Shown piece after piece: positions 1-11,608 of a DNA stretch of 64,000 nucleotides. Position numbers and translations under genes: made by a program. Within the stretch, counting starts at the first letter, position 1. Each line of letters opens with the position of its first letter. The stretch is from Scleropages formosus (Eukaryota > Chordata > Actinopteri > Osteoglossiformes > Osteoglossidae). The DNA lies in contig NC_041826.1 in assembly GCF_900964775.1 (NCBI RefSeq), positions 22,534,612 through 22,598,611 of the forward strand, read 5' to 3'. The notes beneath the pieces are model-generated. The model did no database searches, was not told where the DNA came from, and saw nothing but the letters and a program-made list of their open reading frames with translations.

Positions 1-3000
1 TCGGCGGCACGAGCCCCTGTTTCATTATCGCGGAGATCGGACAGAATCACCAGGGAGATGTAGAGATTGCCAAGAAGATGATCCGAATGGCCAAGGTGAA
101 GGTGGTAACTTAGAGGAGCGCTGAGTGTGTGGTGTGTGATGCTCATTCATCGCTTCTACACTTCACGTTATGACACAGTGTGTTCCCTACATATTATATA
201 TCATATGCACTATGCAGTGTTTGTTTAGCAGCAAATGTGATTTCATTACATTTCAGACACTTTTATTTCTCCAAAGCGACTTCCAATCTATGTAGTGTTA
301 TTAGCCCACACACCTTATCACCATGGTGACTTACACTGATAGATACACTACTTACAGTGGGTCACTCATCCATACATCGGCAGAACACACACACTCTCTC
401 TGTCACTCACACGCTATGGGTGAACCTGAACTGCATGCATGATTTGGAGTGTGGGAGGAAACCAGAGCACCCAAAGGAAACCCACAGAGACATGTCCTCT
501 CGCACCACCCAGGTGCCATGAGGCAGCAGTGCTACTTGCTGTGCCACCGGCGAAACGTGATTGAATGAGAGTTTCAAATTAGTCACTTATATGACGCTTT
601 CCTCCAAAGCGACTTACTTACAATTATTTACCCGTTTACACAGCTGGGCAATTTTACTGGAGTAATTTAGGGTAAATATCTTGCTCAAGGGAACTACAGC
701 TGGAGGTGGGGATCAAACCTGCAACCTTTGGGTACAAAAGCAGCAGCTCTAAGCCCTACACTACCAACTGTTTTATTATAACAGGCAGAATGTGTAAACG
801 TATTAGTCGCTACCAGTTTACACTCAGACCTTGACTTACGAACAGAATTGGGACTAGAACTCTGACTGTAACTCGAATTGTTTGTATGTCCAACCACTAC
901 GTTACAGTCTGTTAAATCTTAATGGTACAGTTTGATCCCTCAATTTATTTTCCAGTGAGGTTCTCCCAGAAAAATAAGATAAAGATTCATATGGTGGAAA
1001 GTAACAAATTAACTATATTTTAGAATCATGTGTCTGCATCCAGGTCTCTATATTTGGTGATGTAATATTCTCATTGTGTTTTTCTGTCACTTTGGAGGAA
1101 ATTGTCTGCTAAATGAATAAATGTAATGTAGATCTACAGTAAATTAAAAATTTACATTTTGTTTTGTATAATCCTAAATATTGACTGAGTGTAACTGAGG
1201 ACACAGCAAAACGAGTTTTTTAAAAAAAAAAAAAGGTGATTAATTCATCATATAAACATGTGCAGCGTTTGTCAGCATCTGGTCACTTTCAGTTTTCTTT
1301 ATCTGTTCAGTCAAAAAAAGGTAATAATGGAGACATTACTTGATTTATTTGTTGGGTTTGTACAGTTGATTGTACAGGATGAGTGTGGGCTGAGGAAAGA
1401 GTGATGTAAACAGTGCTCATCGCCCGCTTTCCACCTGAAGTTAGCCAGCATCACCCAGATGTAATTGCAGGAGTGCGGAGCGGACTGCGCCAAGTTTCAG
1501 AAGAGCGAACTTGAGTTCAAGTTCAACAAACGCGCTTTGGAGCGGCCCTACACGTCCAAAAATTCGTGGGGGGCAACGTACGGGGAGCACAAGCGTCACC
1601 TGGAGTTCAGCCACGAGCAGTACAGGGAGCTGCAGAAGTACGCCGAGGAGGTCGGCATCTTCTTCACCGCCTCGGGAATGGATGAGGTAAGGCTGCACGG
1701 CCATCCCTTTCCAAAGCACGACCGACTGTCCTACTCTGCTTGGTAACGCCATTGTATTTGAGCATTTATGGAAGGCTTCTGGAAGGAAGATGTTCCTTTT
1801 TCCACTTCCTACCATCTAGGTGGTTCACTGAGAAGAGAATGTGATTCCTGTTTCACTTGACTGACACAGGGCTTCATCCATTGTCCTCTTTCTGTTGTTA
1901 GATGGCGGTGGAGTTCCTTCATGAGCTCAACGTGCCGTTCTTTAAGGTTGGTTCAGGAGACACGAACAACTTTCCTTTTCTGGAGAAGACTGCTCAGAAA
2001 GGTGAGTCACACCCCAGAAGTGAGTATGGCTTTGTGTGTTAGACAAGTTGTAAACTGTAAATATGCCAAGTGAAATGAATGAATGAATGAATGAATCCCG
2101 GGGGGAAATTCAGTTTGGATGCAGCAGCTTACAATGTAGATTGTAGAACATACCTCTACATATACAGGTAAAGTGGACCAAATGGATAAAATATGTCAGT
2201 AAGTTAGTAAGTGGACAAATAGACAAGAATATTTAAATGCAAGACAGGGAGGAGTGAAGTCGCGTAAGATGATCCATGAAATTGAGGTGGTACAGGGTGT
2301 CGGAGCAGCCCGGTGCCACTTGGTCATTCAACCCCCTGGCAGTGTGAGGACTCACTATAGAGCCTGATAGCTGCTGGTAGAAATGACCTCCAGTAATTCC
2401 TCTGAGCACCACAAGTAGAGCAGCCTGTTATTGTAAGTGATCCTGTTTAACCAAGGAGGTGTTCAGAGGGTGTGACTCATTGTTCATGATGGACTGGAGT
2501 TTATTTAGAGTCGGTCTCTGTGTAGCCTTCACCAGCATGTTCACCTTCGCTGGATCCCAAGATTGAACCACCTGTCCTGATTAGCTTGTCGATCCTGCTG
2601 ATATCACCAGTGGCAATGTAGTTTCACAGTGTAAAGCTTTAACTGCATATGGTGGAAGATACATCTGGGGTGTGCCCTGTTTCCGGGATGCAGCACAGCA
2701 CCAGGAACCTGCACTGGACAGTCCGTAAATGAAAATAGATTGATGGAGTTATAACGGGGCGTTTATTTCAGCTATATCTGTGTATTCTACAGAACTTGAT
2801 GCATTAATAAGTAGAGGGAAATATGTAGTATACAACTTTCATTGACTGCAGCTCAGTGACAAGTTACGAACAAACTGCTGGTCTCTCCTGATTCCTGAAA
2901 CTGGCACAACTTTGAAATGATAATGGATAAAACACTTTTTTGCCCTTTTTTTAAATTTTTTTTAAACTGTTCTGATACCCTAAAACTGTGGTATTTTTGC

Positions 3001-5190
3001 TCTATTAAGCTAATGTTTCAGTGTTCAGATGATGACACTCAGGGATCCAGTGGTTTTGGAAATTTTATTGAGGTTTTTTTAAACATAGTACAAAAATTAT
3101 AGTCACACATACAGTTTTAATTGACTTCTTTCATTATAGGTAACAAGATCTGAATTTGTGGCATATTCAGAAATTTGTTTTTAGTTGAGAAAATCAACAT
3201 CAACCTGTTTTATCATATATGGACCTGTAAGCATCATGACATGAACACAAGTATGTGTGTTTTTCAGGCCGCCCCATGGTGGTGTCCAGCGGAATGCAGT
3301 CCATGGAGACGATGCGACGTGTCTACCGGACAGTGAAGCAACACCACCAGAACTTCTGTATCCTGCAATGCACCAGCGCCTACCCCCTGGAACCCGAGGA
3401 TGTCAACTTGCGTGTCATTACCGTACGCGTCTTTGTCCGCCACAGCTGGCACCACTGGCAGGACCCAACACTCACTCAGGGTGCCTGAGTCATGGGTAGT
3501 CGTAAACTTAACTATAAACTGAACCTCCAGCCCATGTGTTTGTTTGCCCTGCGATGGAATAGTGCCCCGTCTAGCAGGTGTTCTACCTTGCACCATCTAC
3601 TTCTGGGATAGGATCCAGACTGCTAGGACCCTGCACTGGAAGATCTCTCTGTGATGATGGATGGCTCCATCCTCTTACTTTGCTGTAATACCTGTCTCCA
3701 CCTCTAGGAGTACCAGAAGGAGTTTCCAGATATCCCCATAGGCTACTCCGGTCATGAATCTGGCATCTTCGTCTCGGTGGCGGCAGTGGCGCTTGGGGCC
3801 AAAGTCCTGGAGCGCCATGTGACCCTGGATAAGAGCTGGAAGGGCAGTGACCACGAGGCGTCACTAGAACCGGCAGAGTTGGCCGAGCTGGTGCGCGCCG
3901 TGAGGACAGTGGAGCGGGCACTCGGCTCCGGGCTCAAGCAGATGCTGGCCTGCGAGAAGCAGTGCCACGACAAGGTGAGGATACAGGGAAGTGCATGACG
4001 GAGCCAAAGAAGCTTCACAGAAAATACAAACCTTTTTATTTGTAGAGTCAAAGTGTATATTAACATTATGTACTCACTGAGCACTTTATTAGAAAGACTA
4101 GAGTAATTAAGAAAATATTCCCCACAACATTACACTACCACCACCAACCTGGGCTGTTGACACAAGGCAGGTTGGATCCTTGGATTTATGTTGTTTTTTG
4201 AAATTCTGAGCCGACCATCTGCATGGCTCAGCAAAAATCAAGATTCATCAAACCAGGCTGTTTTTCCAGTCTTCAGCTGTCCAATTTTAATGAGCCTGTG
4301 TCCTCTGCAGCCTCAGCTTTTTGTTCTTGGCTGACAGGAGTGGAACCCCATGTGGTCTTCTGCTTTCGTAGCCCATCCACCTCAAGGTTTGATGTGTTGT
4401 GCATTCAGGGATGCTTTTCTGCTGACCACAGTTGTAAAGAGTGGTTAACTGCATCTGGCCATTTTTCTCTGACCTCTCTCATCAATAAGGTGTTTCTGTC
4501 TGCAGAACTGCTGCTTACTGGATGCTTACTTTTTGTACCATTCTGAGTAAACTCTAGAGACTTTTGTGTGTGTGAAAATCCCAGGATATCAGTAGTTACA
4601 GAAATAGTCAAACCAGCCCATCTGGCATCAGCAGTCATGCCACAGTGAAAATCAGAGATCACATTTTTTTTTTCCCCCCATTCTGGTCTTTTATGTGAAT
4701 ATTAACTGAGGCTCCTGACCGGTATCTTTTATGTGTTGTGCTGCTGCCACATGATTAGCTGATTAGATAATTGCATGAATAAGCAGGTGTACAGGTGTTC
4801 CTAATGAAGTGCTCCGTGAGTGGGTATGAGTTTAAATATTATACATGAAACCTTGAGTCATGAGCTGAGACTTTGAGTTGCTAAAGTGGGACAGTCATGT
4901 TTACGGAAATGAGACAAAGTAACACCTGTGTGTGTGTGTGTGCGCGTGTTTATCCTTTGACCTTTCCTCTGGCACCGCAGCTGGGCAAGTCGATCGTAGC
5001 CAAGGTGGCCATAGCCAGCGGCACCGTGCTCAGCCTGGACATGCTGGCAGTGAAGGTGGCTGAGCCCAAGGGTGTCCCTCCAGAAGACATCTATGAACTG
5101 GTGGGCAAGAAGGTCAGCAAGGACGTGGAAGAGGACGCCAGCATCACGGTGGACGTCGTGGACGGCTACTGCAAGAATAGCAAATGCTGA
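1..5190 (+). CDS. nans: N-acetylneuraminate-9-phosphate synthase (sialic acid synthase), 5' end off window
   Basis: Condenses phosphoenolpyruvate with N-acetylmannosamine-6-phosphate in the cytosol to give Neu5Ac-9-phosphate. Six exons: 1..95 (partial), 1471..1686, 1902..2001, 3268..3422, 3708..3974, 4981..5190. All junctions are GT/AG and agree in phase, giving 346 visible residues. Human NANS has 359, so about 13 N-terminal codons lie upstream of the window. Recognisable blocks in order are AEIGQNHQGD, CAKFQKSELE, SSGMQSMETM, LQCTSAYPLEPEDVN, GYSGH and LERHVTLDK (NeuB-type barrel, with metal-binding His in the last two). A C-terminal SAF/antifreeze-like domain starts near LGKSIVAK. It is the domain family from which type III fish antifreeze proteins arose. 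Introns 1, 3, 4 and 5 carry repeats listed separately. A poly(A) signal follows at 5459. Identity is nearly certain; assignment among possible fish nans paralogues is not. Confidence 0.97.
240..560 (-). repeat. SINE-A copy in nans intron 1
   Basis: tRNA-headed interspersed repeat in reverse orientation. On the reverse strand it reads from a head containing 'gcctcatggcacctgggtggt', through 'tttcctcccacactcc' and 'cactcatagcgtgtgag'-like text, to the tail 'gtcgctttggagaaataaa'. The same body recurs at 6639, 13737, 14935, 42055 and 43170. Confidence 0.8.
590..768 (-). repeat. SINE-B copy in nans intron 1
   Basis: Second tRNA-like SINE family, reversed. It shows the B-box region ('aggtttgatcccca' on the - strand), the 'agctgtagttcccttgagc' block, 'ccagctgtgtaaacgggtaa', and the 'gtcgctttggaggaaagcgt' tail. 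Other copies lie at 7635, 11830, 35940, 39898, 41330, 44521 and 61437. Confidence 0.75.
1024..1128 (+). repeat. LINE/SINE 3' tail fragment in nans intron 1
   Basis: Reads 'gtgtctgcatccaggtctct' and ends 'attgtctgctaaatgaataa' plus 'atgtaatgta'. It resembles the 3' UTR and tail of the LINE fragment at 35270-35385, so it is probably a heavily 5'-truncated copy of that LINE. Confidence 0.55.
2095..2560 (-). mobile_element. Decayed LINE reverse-transcriptase 3' region in nans intron 3
   Basis: The reverse strand encodes, with breaks, a peptide like ESHPLNTSLVKQDH followed by RNYWRSFLPAAIRLYS. This matches the 'RSFLPAAIRLYN' C-terminus typical of fish L2/Rex-type non-LTR reverse transcriptases. 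Family is named from memory of that motif only. The (GAAT)n just before it (2074-2096) may be its tail. Confidence 0.6.
3480..3665 (+). repeat. Old SINE-like repeat in nans intron 4
   Basis: Contains 'ctgcgatggaatagtgcccc', 'gggataggatccagactgc' and a terminal 'gatgatggatggctcc'. This is the body and tail of a common fish tRNA-SINE-derived repeat ending in GGATGGAT. It is degenerate. A related tail is at 17420-17490. Confidence 0.5.
4074..4828. mobile_element. Full-length ~750-bp TIR element in nans intron 5
   Basis: Left end 'ctcactgagcactttattag' and right end 'ctaatgaagtgctccgtgag' are imperfect inverted repeats (18 of 20 positions), bounding about 750 bp. The interior has no intact ORF. 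Its sequence (for example 'gattagctgattagataatt' and 'aggtgtacaggtgttcctaa') belongs to a repeat common in fish genomes, which I cannot assign to a named family with certainty. It appears non-autonomous and sits between nans exons 5 and 6 on neither splice site. Confidence 0.65.
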
Positions 5191-5458
5191 GCTGACCTTG
5201 TTTGCCCCCTGCTTCACCACACCAAACTGTTCTTAATTTTTACAGAGTGGGGTCCTTATTCCTTTCTGTTTTTCCCCTGTTAAAATGACGTGATTGAAAC
5301 TGAGTTGAACTAAATAGAACTGAAGTGGAAAGTGATCGGAGGAGGCAGTGGCTGCGTAAGCAGCTGGAGGGGAAGCAGCGTTCTACTGTATGCGCTGGGA
5401 ATGTAAAAGCCGTGTAAGATGTGTTGAGGCTGGTGCACGGAGACCAGCCAAAGTGGGA

Positions 5459-5464
5459 AATAAA
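5459..5464 (+). terminator. nans poly(A) signal
   Basis: AATAAA lies 269 nt after the nans stop codon and is followed by GT-rich sequence. It is the first canonical signal downstream of the coding sequence. Confidence 0.6.
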
Positions 5465-6638
5465 GGTGGTGTAACAGATGTGTGACTCCGTCTGCTTCTT
5501 GCATCTTCTGTTGCCATGAATTGCTGTGCTGTGCAGGGAGTGGAGCCTCGCCACAGCGCCTCCCCTGAGCAGAAATCGGACCAGTAAGAGCCTGAACAGA
5601 TGGTCGAATTGCCAGCTTTGTGACTCTGTTTTGATCTCCGCTTATTATTTATTACACGTGTTGATCGGACCCCAGTCCACATCCACATAGCACTGCCTTG
5701 AACCCATGGCTCTGCTCTACTGATCAACAGCCTCAGTAACAGCTTCTGTGTCCACCCCCCTGGCTTCCTGTGATACCCAGCATGCTGTAGGCCCTCTACA
5801 GAGACTTCCCTACTAGCCTTCGGTACTTTGATAGACACACACCTTGTTTTCCAGCCTTTTGAGCAGCACTAGTTCCAGTAGAGGAGGGAGAAGTCCCTCT
5901 GGTGCCAAAAAAAAAAAAAAAAAAACAAAAGTGTACTTTTCCCTGCATAACTTTAATACAGCACACAAAACAACAGTACAAATAATGAGAACGAACAGAA
6001 AATGATACGAACATACAAAGAGCTGGGAGAATAGACAACATGGTACAATTTAGATGAAAATATTGGAGGCTTTGTTAGTGGAGTCTTGAATAATAATGTG
6101 CTGGTAGATCATTTGAGAGTTGATTTTTTAGATAAAGTTTGGTTTCTTGTTGGTGAATCTGCATGTATGGATATTTAATTTGGTTGATAGTAAAATTAAA
6201 TGGATTGATTGAAATTGATTTTCCTTACAGCAACCGAACAACCCAACAGCACATTCTCCCACAATAGTGACGTGGCGATGGTTTGCGATGGATATTTATG
6301 AATTTTTGCACTTTTTTTGCTAAAGTTTTAGTGTCTGAGCACTGTCAGAATCACTTTGAGTGCTTTTGACAACAAATACGGTTTGTGTCAGTGTCATTCT
6401 TTAAGTTTTTCAAAGGTAATGACAAATAATTTTGGGTAAATTTTGTGAATGAGCTTGAAGGAAACCTCCTTCATCTTATTCAGAAGAAGGTACTTCTGTG
6501 ATAACAGTACTTTCTTCCAGCACTAATAAATAAAAGCTCTAAATACAAATGACACAGGGTTTACTGACTTTAATTAAAGTCAGAGACCCGATTGTAATAT
6601 AATTGGCTTTTTTCCTCCGCAACTCCATAATCAGACTG
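5465..6638. other. nans-chmp3 intergenic stretch, no gene seen
   Basis: AT-rich sequence with an A19 run at about 5909. No reading frame with homology or splice logic is visible on either strand. Confidence 0.6.
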
Positions 6639-6972
6639 TCTCAAAGTGCCTGGGTGGTGCGAGAGGATGTGGATTCGATCCCTGCTCAGTCTGTGGGGAG
6701 TTTGCATGTTGTCTGCGTGGGTTTCCTCCAGGTGCTCTGGTTTCCTCCCACACTCCAAAGACATGCTGTTCAGGTTCCCCCATAGTGTGTGAGTGACAGA
6801 GAGAGTGTGTGTGTTCCACTGATGTCTGGATGAGTGACCCAGTGTAAGTAGTGTATCTAGCAGTGTAAGTCACCGCGGTGAATAAGGTGTGTGGGCTCAT
6901 AACACTACATAGAATTTGTTGGAAGTCGCTTTGGACAAAAGTGTCTGCTAAATAAATAAATGTAAATGTAAA
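6639..6972 (+). repeat. SINE-A copy upstream of chmp3
   Basis: Near full-length copy. It has the head 'gtggtgcgagaggatgtgga' and 'ttcgatccctgctcagtctg' (B box), the body 'gtttcctcccacactccaaa', and the tail 'aagtcgctttggacaaaagt' ending 'aaataaataaatgtaaatgt'. Confidence 0.85.
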
Positions 6973-7026
6973 CTGCGCGGGGCCGCGCTGCTCCATGTGG
7001 CTGTAAAATGCGATGTTGCCATCCGG

Positions 7027-7040
7027 CCAGCAGGGGGCGA
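7027..7040 (+). promoter_or_regulatory. CTCF-like motif in chmp3 promoter
   Basis: CCAGCAGGGGGCGA fits the vertebrate CTCF core consensus CCASYAGRKGGCRS at every position. It lies 154-167 bp upstream of the chmp3 start codon, in GC-rich sequence that follows the end of the SINE-A copy. Motif match only; occupancy is unknown. Confidence 0.6.
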
Positions 7041-7193
7041 CAGCGCGCGCACTCTCACCTGACGTTTAGCGTCACTTGCGTCACACGCAGTAACAGGAAG
7101 CCGGAAGTGTCTATGTAATGGTGGCTTGTCGCTGAACGTTTGCTTTATTTTACATTTTAGTGTGGTTGATAATTATTACTTTTTGTCACTGCA

Positions 7194-10100
7194 ATGGGTC
7201 TCTTCGGAAAGACGCAGGAGAAACCACCTAAAGACTTAGTAGGTCTCTTATGTCTGACGAGGTTTTTGCCTTGATACGGAGCGCTGCGGCGAGCAGAAAC
7301 AAACAAACGCCCGCGCAATTACGTTTAGTTATTCTGCATTTTTCTCACGATTATGGTTTCATTTATGTTCTTCTCTGCTCGCCTTCACTTTTTTCTTTGT
7401 TTGTTCCGCCTGTGAAACGAGCAGCAGTTGTTTTCCGTGGCCATGGTGGGCATAGCTTTTTATTTAACGTGTTTCGTGTGACAGACGGGTTTTTATCCAG
7501 TTTCATCGAGGTTTTTTCCGCAGAATTAATTATTTACAGCACGATATTGAATTTTCGGCGGGCGAATCGTTGTGTTTGGCCTCTTTCTGTGTGAAAAGTC
7601 ACTTTTCTTCACGTCACTTAATAATCACTGTGGATGCGTACAGCACCTAGTAGTGGTGCTTAGAACTGCTGTGTGTGTGTCGTGGAGCCCGAAGGTCATA
7701 CGTTCGAATCCCGCCCCTGGCAGCTGTAGCAGCCTGGAATCTGGTACTACGTACTTACCCTGAATTACTGCAGTAAAATGACCCAGCTGTATAAATAGCA
7801 CACACGCAGCAGATGGTAGAAGGGATCCCAAGGGAAATGTAGTGACAGGTGTGAGCTGTCTGTGAGGTGTAGAGTACCATGGTACCAGGGACTGATCAGG
7901 TGAGGTGAGGTGAGGATGTGTGTGAATTGTCCTGCAGGAGTCATGTTTCCAGTGGAGGGAAAAGTGTAACATTTAGGTCACTCACATGTCTGTGTTTCCT
8001 TCACATTTTAGAGGCTCGAGTCACACGCCGGCTCTGACCGATGTCCTTACGCACCGTGTTACATGTTCCTGTTCAGTAAACAAACACACACACACAGAGC
8101 TCCCATTTCTCACACGCAGCACGATTACTGAGATTCTACTTTCTTCATAATAGTTATTAGCAGAGTTACTTTCCAATCTTACATTCATGTACCTTAGTAT
8201 GATATTGAATTTTTGCTCACTTGACAGTAGTTTTTCTTTGATATGGTTGAATCCACTCTGAAAAAGGTGCCATGTTCAGAGCCTTCATATCAGTGTAAAT
8301 AAATTACCTGTGTTTATTGTAGTGACGTGATTAGTAAAAATCCCAAATCCTGTTTGACTCGCTCAGTATTGATAACCACTTGATTCATACCTACATTCAA
8401 CAAGTTATGTTTCTGTATTTGTGCACTGTTAGGTAGTACTTCATAAAATGCTAATATTTACATTTTTTCCCCACTGAAGAAGTGATTTTTAAACTTGAAG
8501 CTGCCTTGTGAACAGATTCCCAATTTGTGTTTGTAACTGGTGTCCCTGTGGAGAGGATGGGGTGCTACTGAATCAAAAGCCAATGGATGTCGTTTCTGTG
8601 TCTCTAGGTCAATGAGTGGTCACTGAGAATCAGGAAAGAGATGCGAGTCATTGACAGACAAATTCGAGGTAAGCTGCATGTGGTGAAACAAGGTGCACGT
8701 GTTCAGTAATGATAGGCTGAGGCTCGACTCCCTTTGGAGAGACTGTACATGCAATCACACAGTGGATCTTCACAGCTTGCCCTCAGTGAGTTGATAATTT
8801 AAGTTGTGTTGTCGTATTGGCCAGACATCCAGAGGGAGGAGGAGAAGGTGAAACGCTCCATTAAAGATGCTGCCAAGAAGGGTCAGAGGGATGTGTGTGT
8901 GGTCCTGGCCAAGGAAATGATCCAGTCAAAGAGGGCTGTAGGGAAGCTTTATGCCTCCAAAGCCCAGATGAACTCTGTGCTGCTGAGCATGAAAAACCAG
9001 CTGTGTGAGTAGCCTTGCAAAGGGGACCCTTCTGCTCCTCACAAAGTTCTTGTGTACATGTCACGCGATTATGTACGCTGCCAGAGTTGTGACTGTTGAA
9101 TTTGACAGCTGTCCTGCGGGTTGCGGGATCCTTGCAGAAGAGCACAGAAGTCATGAAGGCCATGCAGAGTCTGGTGAAAATCCCTGAGATCCAGGCAACC
9201 ATGAGGGAGCTGTCAAAGGAAATGATGAAGGTCAGTGAGGAAGCGAGCAGCAAAAGTTATGAAGATGCGCGGTCCCTGGCGTTGCACATGGACCACACAT
9301 TTTCACGTATGCATTCCGAGCAATTCGGAGAAAGAGCTCCGCAGTGAAGAGACGCGATCTGGCAAAAAGCACAATAACTGTGGGCTACTGCAGCGCTGAA
9401 CCTCAGTTTGTTGTGTGATCTGCTCAGTCCTTTGACCTTTTGTGTAGATCAACACAGAATACAGTGACAAGATTGCTGTCAGTATGTGATTTGGACGCTC
9501 TTGGGTTTTTCAGGCTGGCATCATCGAGGAGATGCTGGAGGACACTCTGGAAGGCATGGAAGATGAAGAGGAGATGGAGGAGGCTGCTGAGGCAGAGGTG
9601 GACAGGATTCTCTTTGACATTACAGCAGGTAATGGGCTCAGGATTCTCATTGGCCACATGAACAGCAGAGAGTAAAGAGACAAGTACATAATATTCCTAT
9701 ATTTATTAATAATATTTAATCACTCTGAATGTATGTGCTCCAAACTGATGTAAGGAATATTCTGTTTACATTTTACTGTTTTACGTGTTTAGACTTTATG
9801 GAGTTTCCTGAATTTGTTGAAATCTTGGCACGGTGGGGGGAGCTCCAGTGTTTTCGTGACTATAACAGGCTAGTTGGTGTTCGGAACTACTTTAACAGGT
9901 AAAAGTAATGTGTTCCCTGCTGTCAAGGTCCACTGGGACACATGGGAAAAAATATAGGAAATCAAAAACTGAAATAGTATTTCTCAGTGACTCTTTAATT
10001 TCAAGTGCGTTCCAGACCACTATTAGTACGAGGTCAAGTGTGTCGAACATCAAAGTGATGAGTATTAAAAAAGTAATAAAGTAGTAGTAGCAGACTGCGG

Positions 10101-10785
10101 GAGCAGTTACCTGGGTTCAGCGTAAAGATGTATGAAAAGTACTATAATAGTATAAAATGTATTAGTAACTTTTATTTAGCTTATGTCAGAAACGTAATTG
10201 CAGCCTTTCATATATTTCAAATATTATATTACTGTGTATTTTAGACACATTATTTCCCGAGGGCTTTTTCTTTGTGAAGTCAGTAATAGTGAAAACTTAG
10301 CACCTGAAATGCCCAGTCTGAGCAGAGATTGAGTTTTCCTGGAAGGGTAACACCATGTTTTCCCATGCTCACCCTGGTTAGAACTGATTTAAGTTGCTGC
10401 CTTTTGTTTATCGTTGGATGATCTTTGGCTGCAGTGAAATCGGATTTAAAGGTCAAGCCATCGCTCTCATTCGAATCCAAGATTTTCTTCATCGTTGGAC
10501 CCTACTAGTGTGCAGTCCTAGAGACTCTTAACACTTGGTTGAAGTAGTAAAAGAAAATGCCAAAAGAAAAGGGACGGGGATGTAAACGTTGTACCTGGTC
10601 AAATGTGAGGTGGCGCTTCATGATCCCATGTGACTGCTGTTTCAGGTGCCCTTGGAAAGGCCCCCAGCAAAGTGAACGACCCCCTGCCTCAGGCGGAACC
10701 AGCCGCGGCCAAGGCAGCCTCAGAGGACGAGGCAGAAGAAGACCTCGAGGAAATGCAGTCAAGGCTGGAAGCCCTGCGTAGCTAG
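7194..10785 (+). CDS. chmp3: Charged multivesicular body protein 3 (VPS24), ESCRT-III subunit
   Basis: ESCRT-III core subunit that co-polymerises with CHMP2 on endosomal and other membranes for budding away from the cytosol and for scission. Exons: 7194..7238, 8608..8668, 8825..9004, 9109..9230, 9514..9628, 10646..10785. Phases agree and the total is 663 nt, coding 220 residues (human 222). It starts MGLFGKTQEKPPKDL, the membrane-inserting N-terminus of the family. The basic core follows (NEWSLRIRKEMRVIDRQIR, then IKDAAKKGQRD). The C-terminal acidic autoinhibitory region ends in EEDLEEMQSRLEALRS, a MIM1-type helix for VPS4 MIT binding. The start is fixed by identity of the first 13 residues to mammalian CHMP3. 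Introns 1 and 5 exceed 1 kb: intron 1 holds a SINE-B, and I saw nothing in intron 5. Confidence 0.98.
7635..7795 (+). repeat. SINE-B copy in chmp3 intron 1
   Basis: Head 'tagtggtgcttagaactgct', B box 'acgttcgaatcccgcccc', then 'ttaccctgaattactgcagt' and 'cccagctgtataaatagc'. The tail is lost. Confidence 0.75.
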
Positions 10786-11426
10786 AGGGGGAGTTACCAA
10801 ACTGTTCGTGTACCGGAACCTTCCAGCTCCGAGTTCACACAGCCACTTCCTGTCATCAGTATGTTTGTGCCCTTTTCCACTCTGGACAGCAAAGCCGTTA
10901 ACTGTGGAAAGCAGGACCGCTGCGTCGGCTGTTTTCCCTGGCAGTGATGTAGGTGATCAGTCCTTGGTACCGTGGTACTCTGTCTATACCTTGTTTATTT
11001 CCCATGGGATCCCTTCTAAAATCAGCTGCATGTGCATTCTTTTTTCATAGTCCTTGAGTAGTCAAGTGCTGCGGCTTTATTAACTGTGGCTTAAACTCTA
11101 AAATGTCTATTTTTTCAGTGTAACTGAATATATTTTCCATGTTTCAGTATTTATATGTTGGCATTATTTACATTAGTGTCCTGGTTCAGTGCAAAGTGAG
11201 CCCACAGTAAAGTTTGGTAATTATTTGAAAGCTGGTCAATGACCATGAAACACTACCTGTGTGTTAAGCATATTATATGGAACTGTACTTTTGAACCCTT
11301 TCCCTCTGCTGCCATGTGTTAGAAGGTTCCAGAAGTGAGTAGGGGACACTAAGCAGGAGCAGCACACCTGGAAGTTAGTATGGAGAAGTGTGAAACATGT
11401 CGAATTCTCTCAAGCATCTTTAGCTC

Positions 11427-11432
11427 TTTATT
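11427..11432 (-). terminator. Candidate mrpl35 poly(A) signal
   Basis: TTTATT on the + strand (AATAAA on the - strand), 177 nt past the mrpl35 stop. It lies inside the predicted chmp3 3' UTR, so the two transcripts probably overlap tail to tail. Confidence 0.5.
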
Positions 11433-11522
11433 GAAGATTATACGAGGGGGGCACTTAAGGGTTATATAAGTAACCAACATGGGGTAAGAGTTAAACATAT
11501 TTGATTGTCAGATTTGGACTGC

Positions 11523-11528
11523 AATAAA
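11523..11528 (+). terminator. Candidate chmp3 poly(A) signal
   Basis: AATAAA, about 740 nt after the chmp3 stop and 80 nt short of the mrpl35 stop codon on the other strand. I saw no earlier canonical signal on the + strand after 10785. Confidence 0.45.
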
Positions 11529-11608
11529 TACTTTTGAGAAATAAGCTTGGATGAAGATAATAACCCTTTATGTTTCCTCCTAGAAATGTAAGCGATCAAA
11601 CAGCACTT

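Noticed and set aside
7660-7720. tRNA gene candidate (also the heads of other SINE copies)
   Set aside because: A- and B-box-like motifs are present, but the cloverleaf is incomplete and each is followed by the SINE body, so these are SINE promoters.
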